From: Spirochaetia bacterium
Lineage (GTDB): Bacteria; Spirochaetota; Spirochaetia; Treponematales; Breznakiellaceae
Direction of reading: 5' to 3'
Assembly: GCA_025997495.1 (NCBI GenBank)
Contig: BNUR01000136.1
Coordinates: forward strand, 1 to 7,663
Length of the DNA: 7,663 nt
The translations under genes were made by a program, and so were the position numbers. Below the pieces are notes generated by a model. That model was not told the origin of the DNA and searched no databases. It was given only the letters and a program-made list of their open reading frames with translations. This document shows positions 1-6,880 of the stretch, in pieces; the first letter of the stretch is position 1, and each line of letters begins with the position of its first letter.

Positions 1-1
1 C

Positions 2-237
2 CACGGGGGAAGGCAGACCGGTATCGACCGGCGGTATTTCGCTGTCCGGGGGAAGATCAATCCAAAGGCTGTCAAAATAGGCGGTAAGCTGCGCAGCAAT
101 ACTGGCGTGGCCCGCATTGTTGGGGTGAAAAAAAGACCTTTAAGGCCGAGGAGATAACCCAACTGAAAATTCAGACCATAGGCCAGCCCATATCGTCCTT
201 CAAATTCAAGATCTACGATATCGAAGTGATTAAATAA
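2..237 (+). pseudogene. 3' end of an upstream secreted/binding-module-like gene, apparent frameshift
   Basis: No single frame is open from the window edge to the stop. One frame, with codons starting at base 2, reads a protein-like stretch (TGIDRRYFAVRGKINPKAV... to GVKK) up to the A7 run at 128-134, then degenerates into KRPLRPRR and stops at 155-157. The frame that continues sensibly after the run (KTFKAEEITQLKIQT... SSFKFKIYDIEVIK, stop TAA 235-237) is closed upstream by a TAA at 85-87. One extra A in the run would join the two. The tail, with alternating hydrophobic residues ending in FKFKIYDIEVI, resembles the last strand of a jelly-roll carbohydrate-binding module; this is a weak resemblance, and the family is not recognised. 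The stop overlaps the start of the next GH5 gene by one base (TAATG), so it was probably the preceding gene of the same operon. Sequencing error, real mutation and -1 frameshifting are all possible. Confidence 0.55.
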
Positions 238-1322
238 TGCGCGTATCCATGAAATGGGGGATTGTAAGCGCTCTGATAGTTTTAGTACTCGGCGCCTGCG
301 CAAGTTCTGCGGGGCAGGAAAAGGATTCTGAAAAGATCTATGCCGCTGTTTCTGTTGAGAAAAACATCGATGGGCAGGGCATAGCCGGGCAGTACGGACA
401 GATCAAAGTAACCGGTTCGGTACTTACCGACAGCAATGGTAACCCGGTGCAGCTTAGGGGGGTCAGCTCCCATGGGCTGCAGTGGTTCCCGCAATACGCC
501 AACAAAAACGTGATCAAATGGCTGCGGGATGACTGGAAGGCCACCCTTTGGCGGGCGGCCATGTACACCGAACCGGGGGATACCAACGGCTATATCAGCA
601 ATCCTGCGGTAAAGCAGCGGGTTATTGATTCGGTGGAAGCGGCAATTGAGCTGGGTGTCTATGTAATTATCGACTGGCACATCCTCCACGACAAGGATCC
701 CCGGAAGTATCAAAAACAGGCCATCGCGTTTTTCAGTGAAATGGCCCAGAAGTATGGCAGCTATCCCAACGTCATTTACGAAATCTGCAACGAGCCTAAC
801 GGCAATGAGGTGACCTGGGCCGAATCAATAAAGCCCTATGCGGAGGCGGTCATTCCGGTAATCCGCAAATACGATCCCGACAATATTATTATCGTGGGAA
901 CTCCCCAGTGGAGCCAGCGGGTAAACGATGCGGCGGATAATCCTATCAAAGGATACGACAACATCATGTATGCCCTGCATTTTTATTCCGGGACCCACCG
1001 CCTCTGGCTTAGGGACGCGGCGAAGGACGCCATTGGCCAGGGCCTTCCCATCTTTGTTACCGAATTCGGCGCCACCGATTCCTCCGGTGACGGCGCGGTA
1101 GATACGGAAGAAACCCTTTTATGGTTTTCCTTTATGAAGGAATACAACATTTCCTTTGCAAACTGGTCCCTGGCAAACAAGGCGGAATCCTCCGCCATCC
1201 TGAAAAGCGGGGCGGATGCGAACGGAAAGGGAAACTGGAAAGAGTCCGACCTTTCCGCATCCGGCGCTTTTATCCGCGGCCTTATGCGGGGCGATATAGC
1301 CATACCCCCATACGAGGAATAG
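237..1322 (+). CDS. GH5 (subfamily 2-type) endo-beta-1,4-glucanase lipoprotein, first copy
   Basis: Retaining endo-glucanase expected to hydrolyse internal beta-1,4 bonds of cellulose, beta-glucan or glucomannan. Residues 1-20 are a lipoprotein signal peptide with lipobox LGAC (Cys21), so the mature enzyme should be lipid-anchored outside the cytoplasmic membrane. After a short linker, the (beta/alpha)8 domain spans about residues 50-350. The family signatures are complete: LRG with Arg74, SSHGLQWF (His79, Trp83), DWHIL (His148), CNEPNG with acid/base Glu186, LHFY (His248, Tyr250), FVTEFG with nucleophile Glu276, and NWSLANKAES (Trp310, Lys315, Glu317). There is no carbohydrate-binding module. 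Its 361 residues fit a stand-alone catalytic domain. The ATG overlaps the upstream stop (TAATG) and has only a weak ribosome site, which suggests translational coupling. An in-frame ATG at 249 (Met5) is an alternative start that also leaves a good signal peptide. The fold and activity class are secure; the preferred polysaccharide is not. Confidence 0.93.
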   Translation: MRVSMKWGIVSALIVLVLGACASSAGQEKDSEKIYAAVSVEKNIDGQGIAGQYGQIKVTGSVLTDSNGNPVQLRGVSSHGLQWFPQYANKNVIKWLRDDWKATLWRAAMYTEPGDTNGYISNPAVKQRVIDSVEAAIELGVYVIIDWHILHDKDPRKYQKQAIAFFSEMAQKYGSYPNVIYEICNEPNGNEVTWAESIKPYAEAVIPVIRKYDPDNIIIVGTPQWSQRVNDAADNPIKGYDNIMYALHFYSGTHRLWLRDAAKDAIGQGLPIFVTEFGATDSSGDGAVDTEETLLWFSFMKEYNISFANWSLANKAESSAILKSGADANGKGNWKESDLSASGAFIRGLMRGDIAIPPYEE

Positions 1323-1323
1323 T

Positions 1324-2343
1324 ATGAAACGTATTTTCGTGGCCCTGCTTTGCGCAGCGTTGCTGTTTTCCTGTTCGGAAAAGGGGGATACCCGTCTTTC
1401 GGTGGACAAAAAAGGCCGAACCGTGGTGGAGCGCTACGGCCGGTTACAGGTTAATGGAACTGCTCTTTGCACCGCCGGCGGAAAACCGGTACAGCTCCGG
1501 GGTATTTCTTCCGGCGGCCTGCAGCGGGACGGAAAGTACGCCAACGAGGATGTACTAAGGTGGCTCCGTGACGACTGGAATATGCAGGTCTGGCGGGCCG
1601 CCATGTATACCCTGGAAGGCGGGTACATTCAGCGGCCTGCAATTAAAAATAAGGTTATTGATTCGGTGGACGCCGCTATAAAACTGGGGGTCTATGTCAT
1701 CATTGACTGGCATATTTTGTCGGACGGGGATCCCCGCCGGTATCAATCCCAGGCAATTGAGTTCTTTACCGAAATGGCGCAGAAGTACGGGGAATACCCC
1801 AATGTCATCTATGAAATATGCAACGAGCCGAACGGTAACGATACTACCTGGGAAGAGGCCATAAAGCCATACGCGGAAGCGGTCATCCCGGTAATCCGCC
1901 AATACGATCCCGACAACATCATTATTGTGGGGACACCCCAGTGGAGCCAGCGGGTCAATGAACCGGCGGAGGATCCCATCACCGGGTACCGCAATATTAT
2001 GTATACCCTCCATTTCTATGCCGGGACGCATGGGGAGTGGCTCCGGGATGTTGCCGCCGATGCAATTGCCGCAGGAGTTCCTATATTCGTTACCGAATGC
2101 GGGACATCCGAAGCATCCGGAGGCAGCGGGGTATACGAGCAGGAATATCTGGAATGGCTTTCGTTCCTCAAAAAAAACAACATTTCCTGGATAAACTGGT
2201 CACTTACCAACAACGGGGAGGAATCGGGGCTCCTTTCGTATAACGCTGACCGGGAAGGGAAGGGCGGCTGGACGGAGGATACGCTTTCCGCGTCGGGGAA
2301 ATTTATCCGGCGGATATTGCGAAACGAAATAAGGATTAAATAA
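1324..2343 (+). CDS. GH5 (subfamily 2-type) glycosidase lipoprotein, diverged second copy
   Basis: Tandem paralogue of the preceding gene. In the core (its residues 111-212 against 129-230 of copy one) 88 of 102 aligned positions are identical by direct count. It has a short signal peptide with lipobox LFSC (Cys17), so it is another surface or periplasm-facing lipoprotein. The catalytic machinery is kept: Arg59, His130, acid/base Glu168 in CNEPNG, His230 and Tyr232 in LHFY, nucleophile Glu258 in FVTECG, and Trp292 in NWSL. Differences cluster in the glycone side of the cleft: SSHGLQWF of copy one is SSGGLQRDG here, and the NWSLANKAES lysine is Asn297. Copy one has Phe after the nucleophile; this copy has Cys259. 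It is therefore probably catalytically active, but on a differently shaped or shorter substrate (inference). A GAGGA ribosome site (1314-1318) lies inside the end of copy one, five bases before this ATG, and only one base separates the two genes. Confidence 0.92.
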   Translation: MKRIFVALLCAALLFSCSEKGDTRLSVDKKGRTVVERYGRLQVNGTALCTAGGKPVQLRGISSGGLQRDGKYANEDVLRWLRDDWNMQVWRAAMYTLEGGYIQRPAIKNKVIDSVDAAIKLGVYVIIDWHILSDGDPRRYQSQAIEFFTEMAQKYGEYPNVIYEICNEPNGNDTTWEEAIKPYAEAVIPVIRQYDPDNIIIVGTPQWSQRVNEPAEDPITGYRNIMYTLHFYAGTHGEWLRDVAADAIAAGVPIFVTECGTSEASGGSGVYEQEYLEWLSFLKKNNISWINWSLTNNGEESGLLSYNADREGKGGWTEDTLSASGKFIRRILRNEIRIK

Positions 2344-2362
2344 TTTTTTTGGAGGATTTGTG

Positions 2363-3634
2363 ATGAAAAAGATTTTGATGATTGCTGTTGCGGCGCTTAT
2401 GCTTTTTAGCCTGGGCGCTTGCGCAAAGAAAACGGGGGCCGCGGGAAACAAACTGGTGGTCTGGTCATTTACCGATGAACTGGAAGGGATGATCAACAAG
2501 TATTACAAAAAGGATCATCCCGATGTTACCTTTAGTTATTCCATGACCCCCTCGGATCAGTTCCCCAACAAACTTGATCCGGTACTGCAGGTAGGGCAGG
2601 GGGTGCCGGACGTTTTCGCCATGGAAAGTGATTTTGTGCGGAAGTATGTGGAAAGCGGCCTGCTCCTGGATCTGACCGATGTGTATGAAGGGGCGAAGGA
2701 TAAACTGCTGACCTACCCGGTGGAAATAGGCAGCTACGAAGGCCGGGTCTACGGCATGTCCTGGCAGGCCGCGCCGGGGGCTTTGTTCTACCGCCGCAGC
2801 CTGGCAAAAAAATACCTGGGCGCCGATGATCCCAAAGCGGTACAGGCCTATTTTACGGACAAGCAAAAGTTTATGGACACCGCAAAACTGCTCTACGATA
2901 AGTCCAATGGATCCTGCGTGGTGATCTCCGCGGTGGGGGATCTTCAGCGGCCCTTCCAGGGCGGACGGAAACAGCCATGGATCGTTGACGACAAACTGGT
3001 CATCGATCCGGTGATGATTGATTACATGGAAACCTCGAAAATCCTCCACGAAAATGGCTACGAAGGCCGGGTGGCGGCCTGGAGCGAAGGCTGGTTTGCC
3101 GGCATGAAGGGGGTACTGGAAAACGAAAACGGCGATTTGGTCGAGGTCTTTTCGTATTTCCTGCCTACCTGGGGCCTCCACTATGTGCTGAAAACCAACG
3201 CCCCCGAAACCGCCGGTGACTGGGGCGTCATCCCCGGCCCCTTTGCCTACCGCTGGGGCGGTACCTGGATTGGGGCCTGGAAGAACACCAAAAACCCCGA
3301 GGGCGCCAGGGACCTGATCCGCTACCTGACCACCGACGACACCTTCCTCGAAGCCTGGGCCAGAGAGTCCGGAGACCTGGTATCCAATATCAATGTGGTC
3401 AACAAGATTAAAGACGCCTATACGGAACCATTCCTTGGCGGACAGAATCACTACGCGGAGTTTGCGGAAATGGCAAAGAGCGTGGACGGCAAGCTGACCC
3501 AGGGAACGGACATGGCTATCGAAGGCCTCTACATGGAAGCCCACACCGCTTATGTGAACGATGAAAAATCCCTGGAGCAGGCCCTGGAGGATTTCCGGGA
3601 TCAGGTTAGTTCCCAGCTTGGGTTTGGTAAGTAA
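2363..3634 (+). CDS. ABC sugar transporter, family-1 extracellular solute-binding lipoprotein
   Basis: Captures a sugar or oligosaccharide outside the membrane and delivers it to the two permeases encoded next. The signal peptide ends in lipobox SLGAC with Cys20, the usual lipid anchor for such proteins. The mature protein starts KLVVWSFTDELEGMINKYYK, the typical first strand and helix of SBP_bac_1 proteins, followed by VPDVFAMESDFVRKYVESG and GRVYGMSWQAAPGALFYRR, which match the usual hinge and lobe regions. About 420 residues is normal for the family, and many Trp and Tyr residues suit sugar stacking. The start is chosen at ATG 2363 because the strong GGAGG (2351-2355) is seven bases away; a GTG immediately upstream at 2360 would be only four bases away. 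The gene is 19 bases after the second GH5 gene and two bases before the first permease. The ligand is unknown; the context suggests products of the GH5 enzymes (beta-gluco- or glucomanno-oligosaccharides). Confidence 0.93.
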   Translation: MKKILMIAVAALMLFSLGACAKKTGAAGNKLVVWSFTDELEGMINKYYKKDHPDVTFSYSMTPSDQFPNKLDPVLQVGQGVPDVFAMESDFVRKYVESGLLLDLTDVYEGAKDKLLTYPVEIGSYEGRVYGMSWQAAPGALFYRRSLAKKYLGADDPKAVQAYFTDKQKFMDTAKLLYDKSNGSCVVISAVGDLQRPFQGGRKQPWIVDDKLVIDPVMIDYMETSKILHENGYEGRVAAWSEGWFAGMKGVLENENGDLVEVFSYFLPTWGLHYVLKTNAPETAGDWGVIPGPFAYRWGGTWIGAWKNTKNPEGARDLIRYLTTDDTFLEAWARESGDLVSNINVVNKIKDAYTEPFLGGQNHYAEFAEMAKSVDGKLTQGTDMAIEGLYMEAHTAYVNDEKSLEQALEDFRDQVSSQLGFGK

Positions 3635-3636
3635 GT

Positions 3637-4596
3637 ATGAAAAAGGGACAGGAAGCGCGGATCAACCGGTGGGGGTATTTTTTCACCGCCCCCTTTATCA
3701 TCGTATTTCTGCTTTGCAGCCTGTATCCCATCATCTATACGTTTTTGTTAAGCTTCGGTGATTTGAAGGGGCTACGGAGCGATTTTAGTTTCATCGGCCT
3801 GGCGAATTTTCAGAAGCTTATCCATGACAAGTATTTTTGGGAGGCCATTGGGAATACTTTTATCATCTGGGGTTTGAATTTCATTCCCCAGATTGGCCTT
3901 GCCCTGCTTCTGTCCATCTGGCTTTCTGACATCAACCTGAAGCTCAGGGGCAAACCTTTTTTCCGGGCCATTATCTACATGCCTAATCTGTTGATGGCGG
4001 TTTCGGTGGCCCTTTTGTACCGGAGCCTCTTTACCTATCCCGGCGGCCCCCTGAATCAACTGCTTTTCAACTGGGGCCTGCACGAGGAGGTGGCGCGGGA
4101 CGGCCGGGTAATTTTTCAGGCCTTCAATTTTTTCCGCAATGTTGCCTTTACCCGGGGCCTTGTAGCCTTTATCCAGTGGTGGATGTGGTACGGCCACACC
4201 GTAATACTGTTGATGGCGGGCATTACCAGCATCCCCCTTTCCCTGTATGAATCGGCGGTGGTGGACGGCGCCAACAGCCGACAGACCACCTGGTTCATCA
4301 CCCTGCCGCTGCTCCGGCCCATGGTGATCTACATCCTGGTAACATCCCTCATCGGCGGTATGCAGATGCTGGATATCCCCTTCCTGTTAACGGATATGCG
4401 GGGCGGCCCGGACTTCAAAATCCGTACCAGCACGGTGTATATGTATAACGTGGCCTTCCAGGGGGTAAACGATTACTCCTACGCCGCCGCCATATCCGTC
4501 GGCGTGTTTGCGATCACCCTTGTCCTGTCATTAATTATTTTCTTCTTCCTGCAGGATCGCGGCGATTTGAAGAAGGCCCACCAGGAGGCGCGATGA
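3637..4596 (+). CDS. ABC sugar transporter permease, MalF/UgpA type
   Basis: Integral membrane subunit of a carbohydrate importer (binding-protein-dependent transport family CUT1). About six hydrophobic segments are visible: roughly residues 14-40, 71-97, 109-130, 175-199, 228-247 and 281-305. The cytoplasmic coupling loop, which docks on the ATPase, is present as an EAA-type motif: YESAVVDGANS (204-214) followed by ITLPLLRP (221-228). The length of 319 residues is typical for a MalF-like subunit without the large periplasmic insertion of enterobacterial MalF. The ribosome site is weak, and only two bases separate the ATG from the stop of the binding-protein gene, so coupled translation is likely. 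The gene shares four bases (ATGA) with the next permease. It should form the heterodimeric channel with that neighbour. The substrate cannot be read from the sequence. Confidence 0.94.
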   Translation: MKKGQEARINRWGYFFTAPFIIVFLLCSLYPIIYTFLLSFGDLKGLRSDFSFIGLANFQKLIHDKYFWEAIGNTFIIWGLNFIPQIGLALLLSIWLSDINLKLRGKPFFRAIIYMPNLLMAVSVALLYRSLFTYPGGPLNQLLFNWGLHEEVARDGRVIFQAFNFFRNVAFTRGLVAFIQWWMWYGHTVILLMAGITSIPLSLYESAVVDGANSRQTTWFITLPLLRPMVIYILVTSLIGGMQMLDIPFLLTDMRGGPDFKIRTSTVYMYNVAFQGVNDYSYAAAISVGVFAITLVLSLIIFFFLQDRGDLKKAHQEAR

Positions 4597-5435
4597 AAAC
4601 AGCAATACTAAAGATAACGTTGAAACGGTTTTTTATTTATATCATCATGGCGATTCTTACCCTGGTTGCCATCATTCCGGTGTACCTGCTCCTGATTAAC
4701 GCGACCCGCTCCACCGAGCAGATAAACATGGGGATATCCTTCCTACCCGGTACCAACGCAGCCTACAACTGGAAAGCCCTGACCTGCCGGGGCTTTCAAA
4801 TAGGGCAGGGGTTTTTCAACAGCGCCTTTCTGTCCACCATGACCACCCTGGTATGCGTCTATTTTTCCGCCATGACCGCCTACGGCCTGCATGTATATAA
4901 ATTCCGTGGCCGTAACGTCCTCTGGATAGTAATACTAATTATTCTGACCCTGCCGGGAACCCTGTCGTTTATCGGTTTTTATCAACTCGTGGCCCGGCTG
5001 CATCTCCTGGACAGTTACATCCCCCTGATCGTCCCCGCCGTTGCCAGCGCCGGGACGGTACTTTTCCTGCGGCAGTACATGAGTTCGGTACTCTCCATGG
5101 AACTGATCGACGCCGCGCGGATCGACGGCTCCGGTGAATTCCGGGCCTTTAACCTCATCATCCTGCCGGTAATTACTCCGGCGCTGGCGGCCCAGGCCAT
5201 CTTTACCTTTGTCGGTTCCTGGAATAACTTTTTCGGCCCCTTCGTATTCATTTCCAGCACCCGGAAATACACCCTGCCCATGCTGGTTCAGATGCTCCGG
5301 GGAAATATCTACCGCACCGAATACGGCGGCATTTACTTAGGCATCGCCATTTCCCTGATACCGATCCTGATCTTCTACGCCTTTATGTCCCGGTTTATCA
5401 TTTCGGGGATAACCATGGGAAGTGTAAAAGAGTGA
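4593..5435 (+). CDS. ABC sugar transporter permease, MalG/UgpE type
   Basis: Second membrane subunit of the same importer. It has the MalG-like pattern: an N-terminal membrane segment (about 13-35), the early motif NATRSTEQI, and further segments near 77-100, 107-130, 141-160, 195-220 and 245-270. The EAA loop reads ELIDAARIDGSGEF (170-183) followed by IILPVITPALAA (189-200), the part that contacts the nucleotide-binding subunit. Its 280 residues are typical. AGGAGG (4583-4588) lies four bases before the ATG, inside the end of the preceding permease gene, and the two genes overlap by ATGA. It is the last gene of the operon. No ATP-binding subunit follows, so an unlinked shared ATPase of the MsmX/UgpC kind is presumably used (inference from other CUT1 systems). 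Confidence 0.94.
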   Translation: MKTAILKITLKRFFIYIIMAILTLVAIIPVYLLLINATRSTEQINMGISFLPGTNAAYNWKALTCRGFQIGQGFFNSAFLSTMTTLVCVYFSAMTAYGLHVYKFRGRNVLWIVILIILTLPGTLSFIGFYQLVARLHLLDSYIPLIVPAVASAGTVLFLRQYMSSVLSMELIDAARIDGSGEFRAFNLIILPVITPALAAQAIFTFVGSWNNFFGPFVFISSTRKYTLPMLVQMLRGNIYRTEYGGIYLGIAISLIPILIFYAFMSRFIISGITMGSVKE

Positions 5436-5473
5436 AGAAACAAAAGATAAGCGCATAGGAAAATAATGAAGAA

Positions 5474-5636
5474 AAGAGAAGAATAATTAACCACAAAGGA
5501 CACGAAGGACACAAAGGTGAAGAAAAGAGAAGGAAGAGAAAAGGGGAAAGAAGGGGGGGGGCTTATGATCTTTTTCTCTTCCCTTCGTGTTCCTTTGTGC
5601 CATTCCTTTGTGTCCTTTGTGCTAAATTCTTCTCTT
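5474..5636. repeat. Large imperfect palindrome with purine tract (extragenic repeat, possible terminator)
   Basis: Nested complementary arms share nearly one centre: AAGAGAAGAAT (5474-5484) with 5626-5636, CACAAAGGACAC (5492-5503) with 5610-5621, CACAAAGG (5510-5517) with 5592-5599, and GGAAGAGAAAA (5532-5542) with 5572-5582. Bases 5519-5561 are purines only and end in G9 (5553-5561). The arms contain direct copies of an ACAAAGGAC/ACGAAGGAC unit. A transcript of either strand could fold into a long interrupted hairpin. It sits 38 bases after the permease operon and 34 bases before the -35 of the next promoter, so it may end or insulate transcription. It resembles CACGAAGGACACGAAG-type extragenic repeats known from many bacterial genomes (from memory). 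The same core recurs at 6770-6817. I see no credible coding here. Confidence 0.75.
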
Positions 5637-5669
5637 ATGTGTTTATCCTGGAAAAAACATAAAAAGCAT

Positions 5670-5698
5670 TTGACAGTTTCCCAGAGGTGGTGTAGAAT
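5670..5698 (+). promoter_or_regulatory. Sigma-70-type promoter for the GH130 gene
   Basis: A perfect TTGACA (-35, 5670-5675) and TAGAAT (-10, 5693-5698) are separated by 17 bases. The predicted transcription start is around 5705, giving a leader of about 48 bases before the ATG. The promoter lies just after the large palindrome, so the GH130 gene can be transcribed separately from the transporter operon. Confidence 0.75.
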
Positions 5699-5705
5699 CA
5701 TAGTC

Positions 5706-5721
5706 ACTTAATGCGTTAAGT
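5706..5721. promoter_or_regulatory. Palindromic operator overlapping the GH130 transcription start
   Basis: ACTTAATGCGTTAAGT is symmetric at 14 of 16 positions; only the central T/G pair breaks symmetry. It begins seven bases after the -10 element, exactly where a repressor would block initiation. The even-length symmetry around a central GC is typical of LacI-family operators (family knowledge). The cognate regulator is not in the window. Confidence 0.6.
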
Positions 5722-5752
5722 AAAATAATTCTACAAACATACGAGGTACACA

Positions 5753-6757
5753 ATGAGCAGTCCTATCCTGAAAAACGCCCTTTCAATTCCGAACCTTCCC
5801 TGGGAAGACCGGCCTGCGGGGAGTGATCCCCAAAAAGAAGTGCTGTGGCGCTATTCTAAAAATCCGATTATCGCCCGTGATCAGACACTCCATTCAAACA
5901 GCATTTTCAACAGCGCCGTGGTTCCCTTCAAAGATGGTTTTGCCGGGGTCTTCCGCTGTGACGACACCGCCCGCCGGATGGACATCCACGCCGGAAAGAG
6001 CAAGGACGGGTTCACCTGGGACATCAAGGACGAGGTGATAGACTTTATCAAAACCGATCCCGGCCTGCCCGACGCGGAATACAAATACGATCCCCGGGTG
6101 ATATTTGTGGAAGACCGCTACTACATCATGTGGTGCAACGGTTACCACGGCCCCTGTATCGGCCTGGGTTACACCTTTGACTTTGAAAAATTCTATCAGA
6201 TGGAAAACCCCCTGATGATGTTCAACCGGAACGGCGCATTGTTCCCCCGGAGGATCGGCAAAAACTACGCCATGTTCAGCCGCCCCAGCGATTCCGGCCA
6301 CACCCCCTTTGGCGACATCATCTATTCCGAAAGCCCGGACCTGTGCTTCTGGGGCAAACACCGCCATGTGATGGCGCCCCTTGGCGCCCAGAGCGCCTGG
6401 CAGAGTACCAAAATCGGCGCCGGCCCCGCCCCCATTGAGACCACCGAAGGCTGGCTGCTTTTCTACCACGGTGTCCTGACAAGCTGCAATGGCTTTGTCT
6501 ATTCCTTCGGCGCGGCCCTGCTGGACCTGGACGAACCCTGGAAAGTTATCGCCCGCAGCCGTCCCTACCTGATCAACCCCCGTGAGACCTACGAGTGTGT
6601 CGGCGACGTCCCCAACGTTACCTTCCCCTGCGCGGCCCTGGCGGACAAGGACACGGGTCGGCTGACCATTTACTATGGCTGCGCCGATACCGTAACCGGC
6701 CTTATCTTCGGCAAGGTCGATGAGGTTGTTGACTGGGTAAAGAAGAATAAGATATAA
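5753..6757 (+). CDS. GH130 family beta-mannoside phosphorylase
   Basis: Expected to use phosphate to cleave a terminal beta-mannosyl unit from an oligosaccharide, releasing alpha-mannose 1-phosphate and the shortened sugar. It has no signal peptide, so it should act in the cytoplasm on imported sugars. Five-bladed-propeller signatures of GH130 are visible: RYSKNPII (33-40), [16 protein letters not shown] (53-68), KYDPRV with the presumed proton-donor Asp113, FSRPSD (175-180), [16 protein letters not shown] (219-234) with Lys220, FYHG (237-240) and [11 protein letters not shown] (307-317). Arg177, Lys220 and His239 match the kind of residues that hold phosphate in characterised members. A length of 334 residues is normal. 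Known specificities in the family include mannosyl-glucose, manno-oligosaccharides and mannosyl-N-acetylglucosamine. The sequence alone does not decide between them; neighbouring GH5 glucanases favour gluco-mannan products (inference). GAGGT (5743-5747) is five bases before the ATG. It has its own promoter and operator. Confidence 0.9.
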   Translation: MSSPILKNALSIPNLPWEDRPAGSDPQKEVLWRYSKNPIIARDQTLHSNSIFNSAVVPFKDGFAGVFRCDDTARRMDIHAGKSKDGFTWDIKDEVIDFIKTDPGLPDAEYKYDPRVIFVEDRYYIMWCNGYHGPCIGLGYTFDFEKFYQMENPLMMFNRNGALFPRRIGKNYAMFSRPSDSGHTPFGDIIYSESPDLCFWGKHRHVMAPLGAQSAWQSTKIGAGPAPIETTEGWLLFYHGVLTSCNGFVYSFGAALLDLDEPWKVIARSRPYLINPRETYECVGDVPNVTFPCAALADKDTGRLTIYYGCADTVTGLIFGKVDEVVDWVKKNKI

Positions 6758-6769
6758 GCCTGCCTAAAA

Positions 6770-6817
6770 AACCACAAAGGAAGAAACAAGATTTTATCTT
6801 TATCTTCCTTTGTGGTT
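6770..6817. repeat. Hairpin repeat, second copy of the ACCACAAAGGA family (possible terminator)
   Basis: The 15-base arms AACCACAAAGGAAGA (6770-6784) and TCTTCCTTTGTGGTT (6803-6817) are perfectly complementary. The 18-base loop contains a second small stem, AAGAT (6788-6792) with ATCTT (6796-6800). It lies 12 bases after the GH130 stop and could end that transcript, although the downstream T content is modest. Its outer arm shares ACCACAAAGGA with the left arm of the larger palindrome at 5474-5636, so the two are related. Confidence 0.75.
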
Positions 6818-6849
6818 ATGATTTTATCCTGCACCTTTGAAAATATCTG

Positions 6850-6877
6850 TTGACAAAAGAGAGGAGTGTGGTAAAAT
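6850..6877 (+). promoter_or_regulatory. Strong extended -10 promoter for the acyl-CoA synthetase gene
   Basis: TTGACA (6850-6855) and TAAAAT (6872-6877) are separated by 16 bases, with a TGG extended -10 element at 6869-6871. The predicted start is near 6884, inside the adjacent operator. The leader would be about 44 bases. Confidence 0.78.
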
Positions 6878-6880
6878 ATT

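Noticed and set aside
237..1322. GH5 enzymes as beta-mannanases rather than glucanases
   Set aside because: The HGLQWF, DWHIL and NWSLxxKxES motifs of copy one are those of the subfamily 2 endoglucanase type. Mannan activity is therefore not the primary call, although mixed glucomannan may be cut.
2341..2350. A T7 run after the second GH5 gene, as a terminator
   Set aside because: No stable stem precedes it, and the ribosome site of the next operon gene begins directly after it.
2465..3544. A 359-codon open frame on the minus strand, opposite the binding-protein gene
   Set aside because: It is the mirror of a gene with a clear signal peptide, ribosome site and family match. The minus-strand protein has no recognisable motif and no ribosome site, and long antisense frames are expected in GC-ended codons.
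5474..5636. Repeated ACAAAGGAC units as a CRISPR array
   Set aside because: The units are short, unequal and inverted rather than regularly spaced direct repeats with unique spacers.
5375..5707. A minus-strand frame of 110 codons reading FVSFVSFVVN-like sequence
   Set aside because: It is produced by the AAGGACACAAAGG-type repeat and purine tract, overlaps the permease end and the GH130 promoter, and such repeat-derived frames are common annotation artefacts.
5517..5711. A small plus-strand frame of 64 codons in the intergenic region
   Set aside because: Its sequence is the purine tract (KKREGREKGKEGGG) followed by the palindrome's other arm. It runs through the promoter and has no convincing ribosome site.
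5894..6469. A 191-codon minus-strand frame opposite the GH130 gene
   Set aside because: It lies wholly inside a well-supported phosphorylase gene and has low-complexity Gly/Ala/Val composition with no family resemblance.
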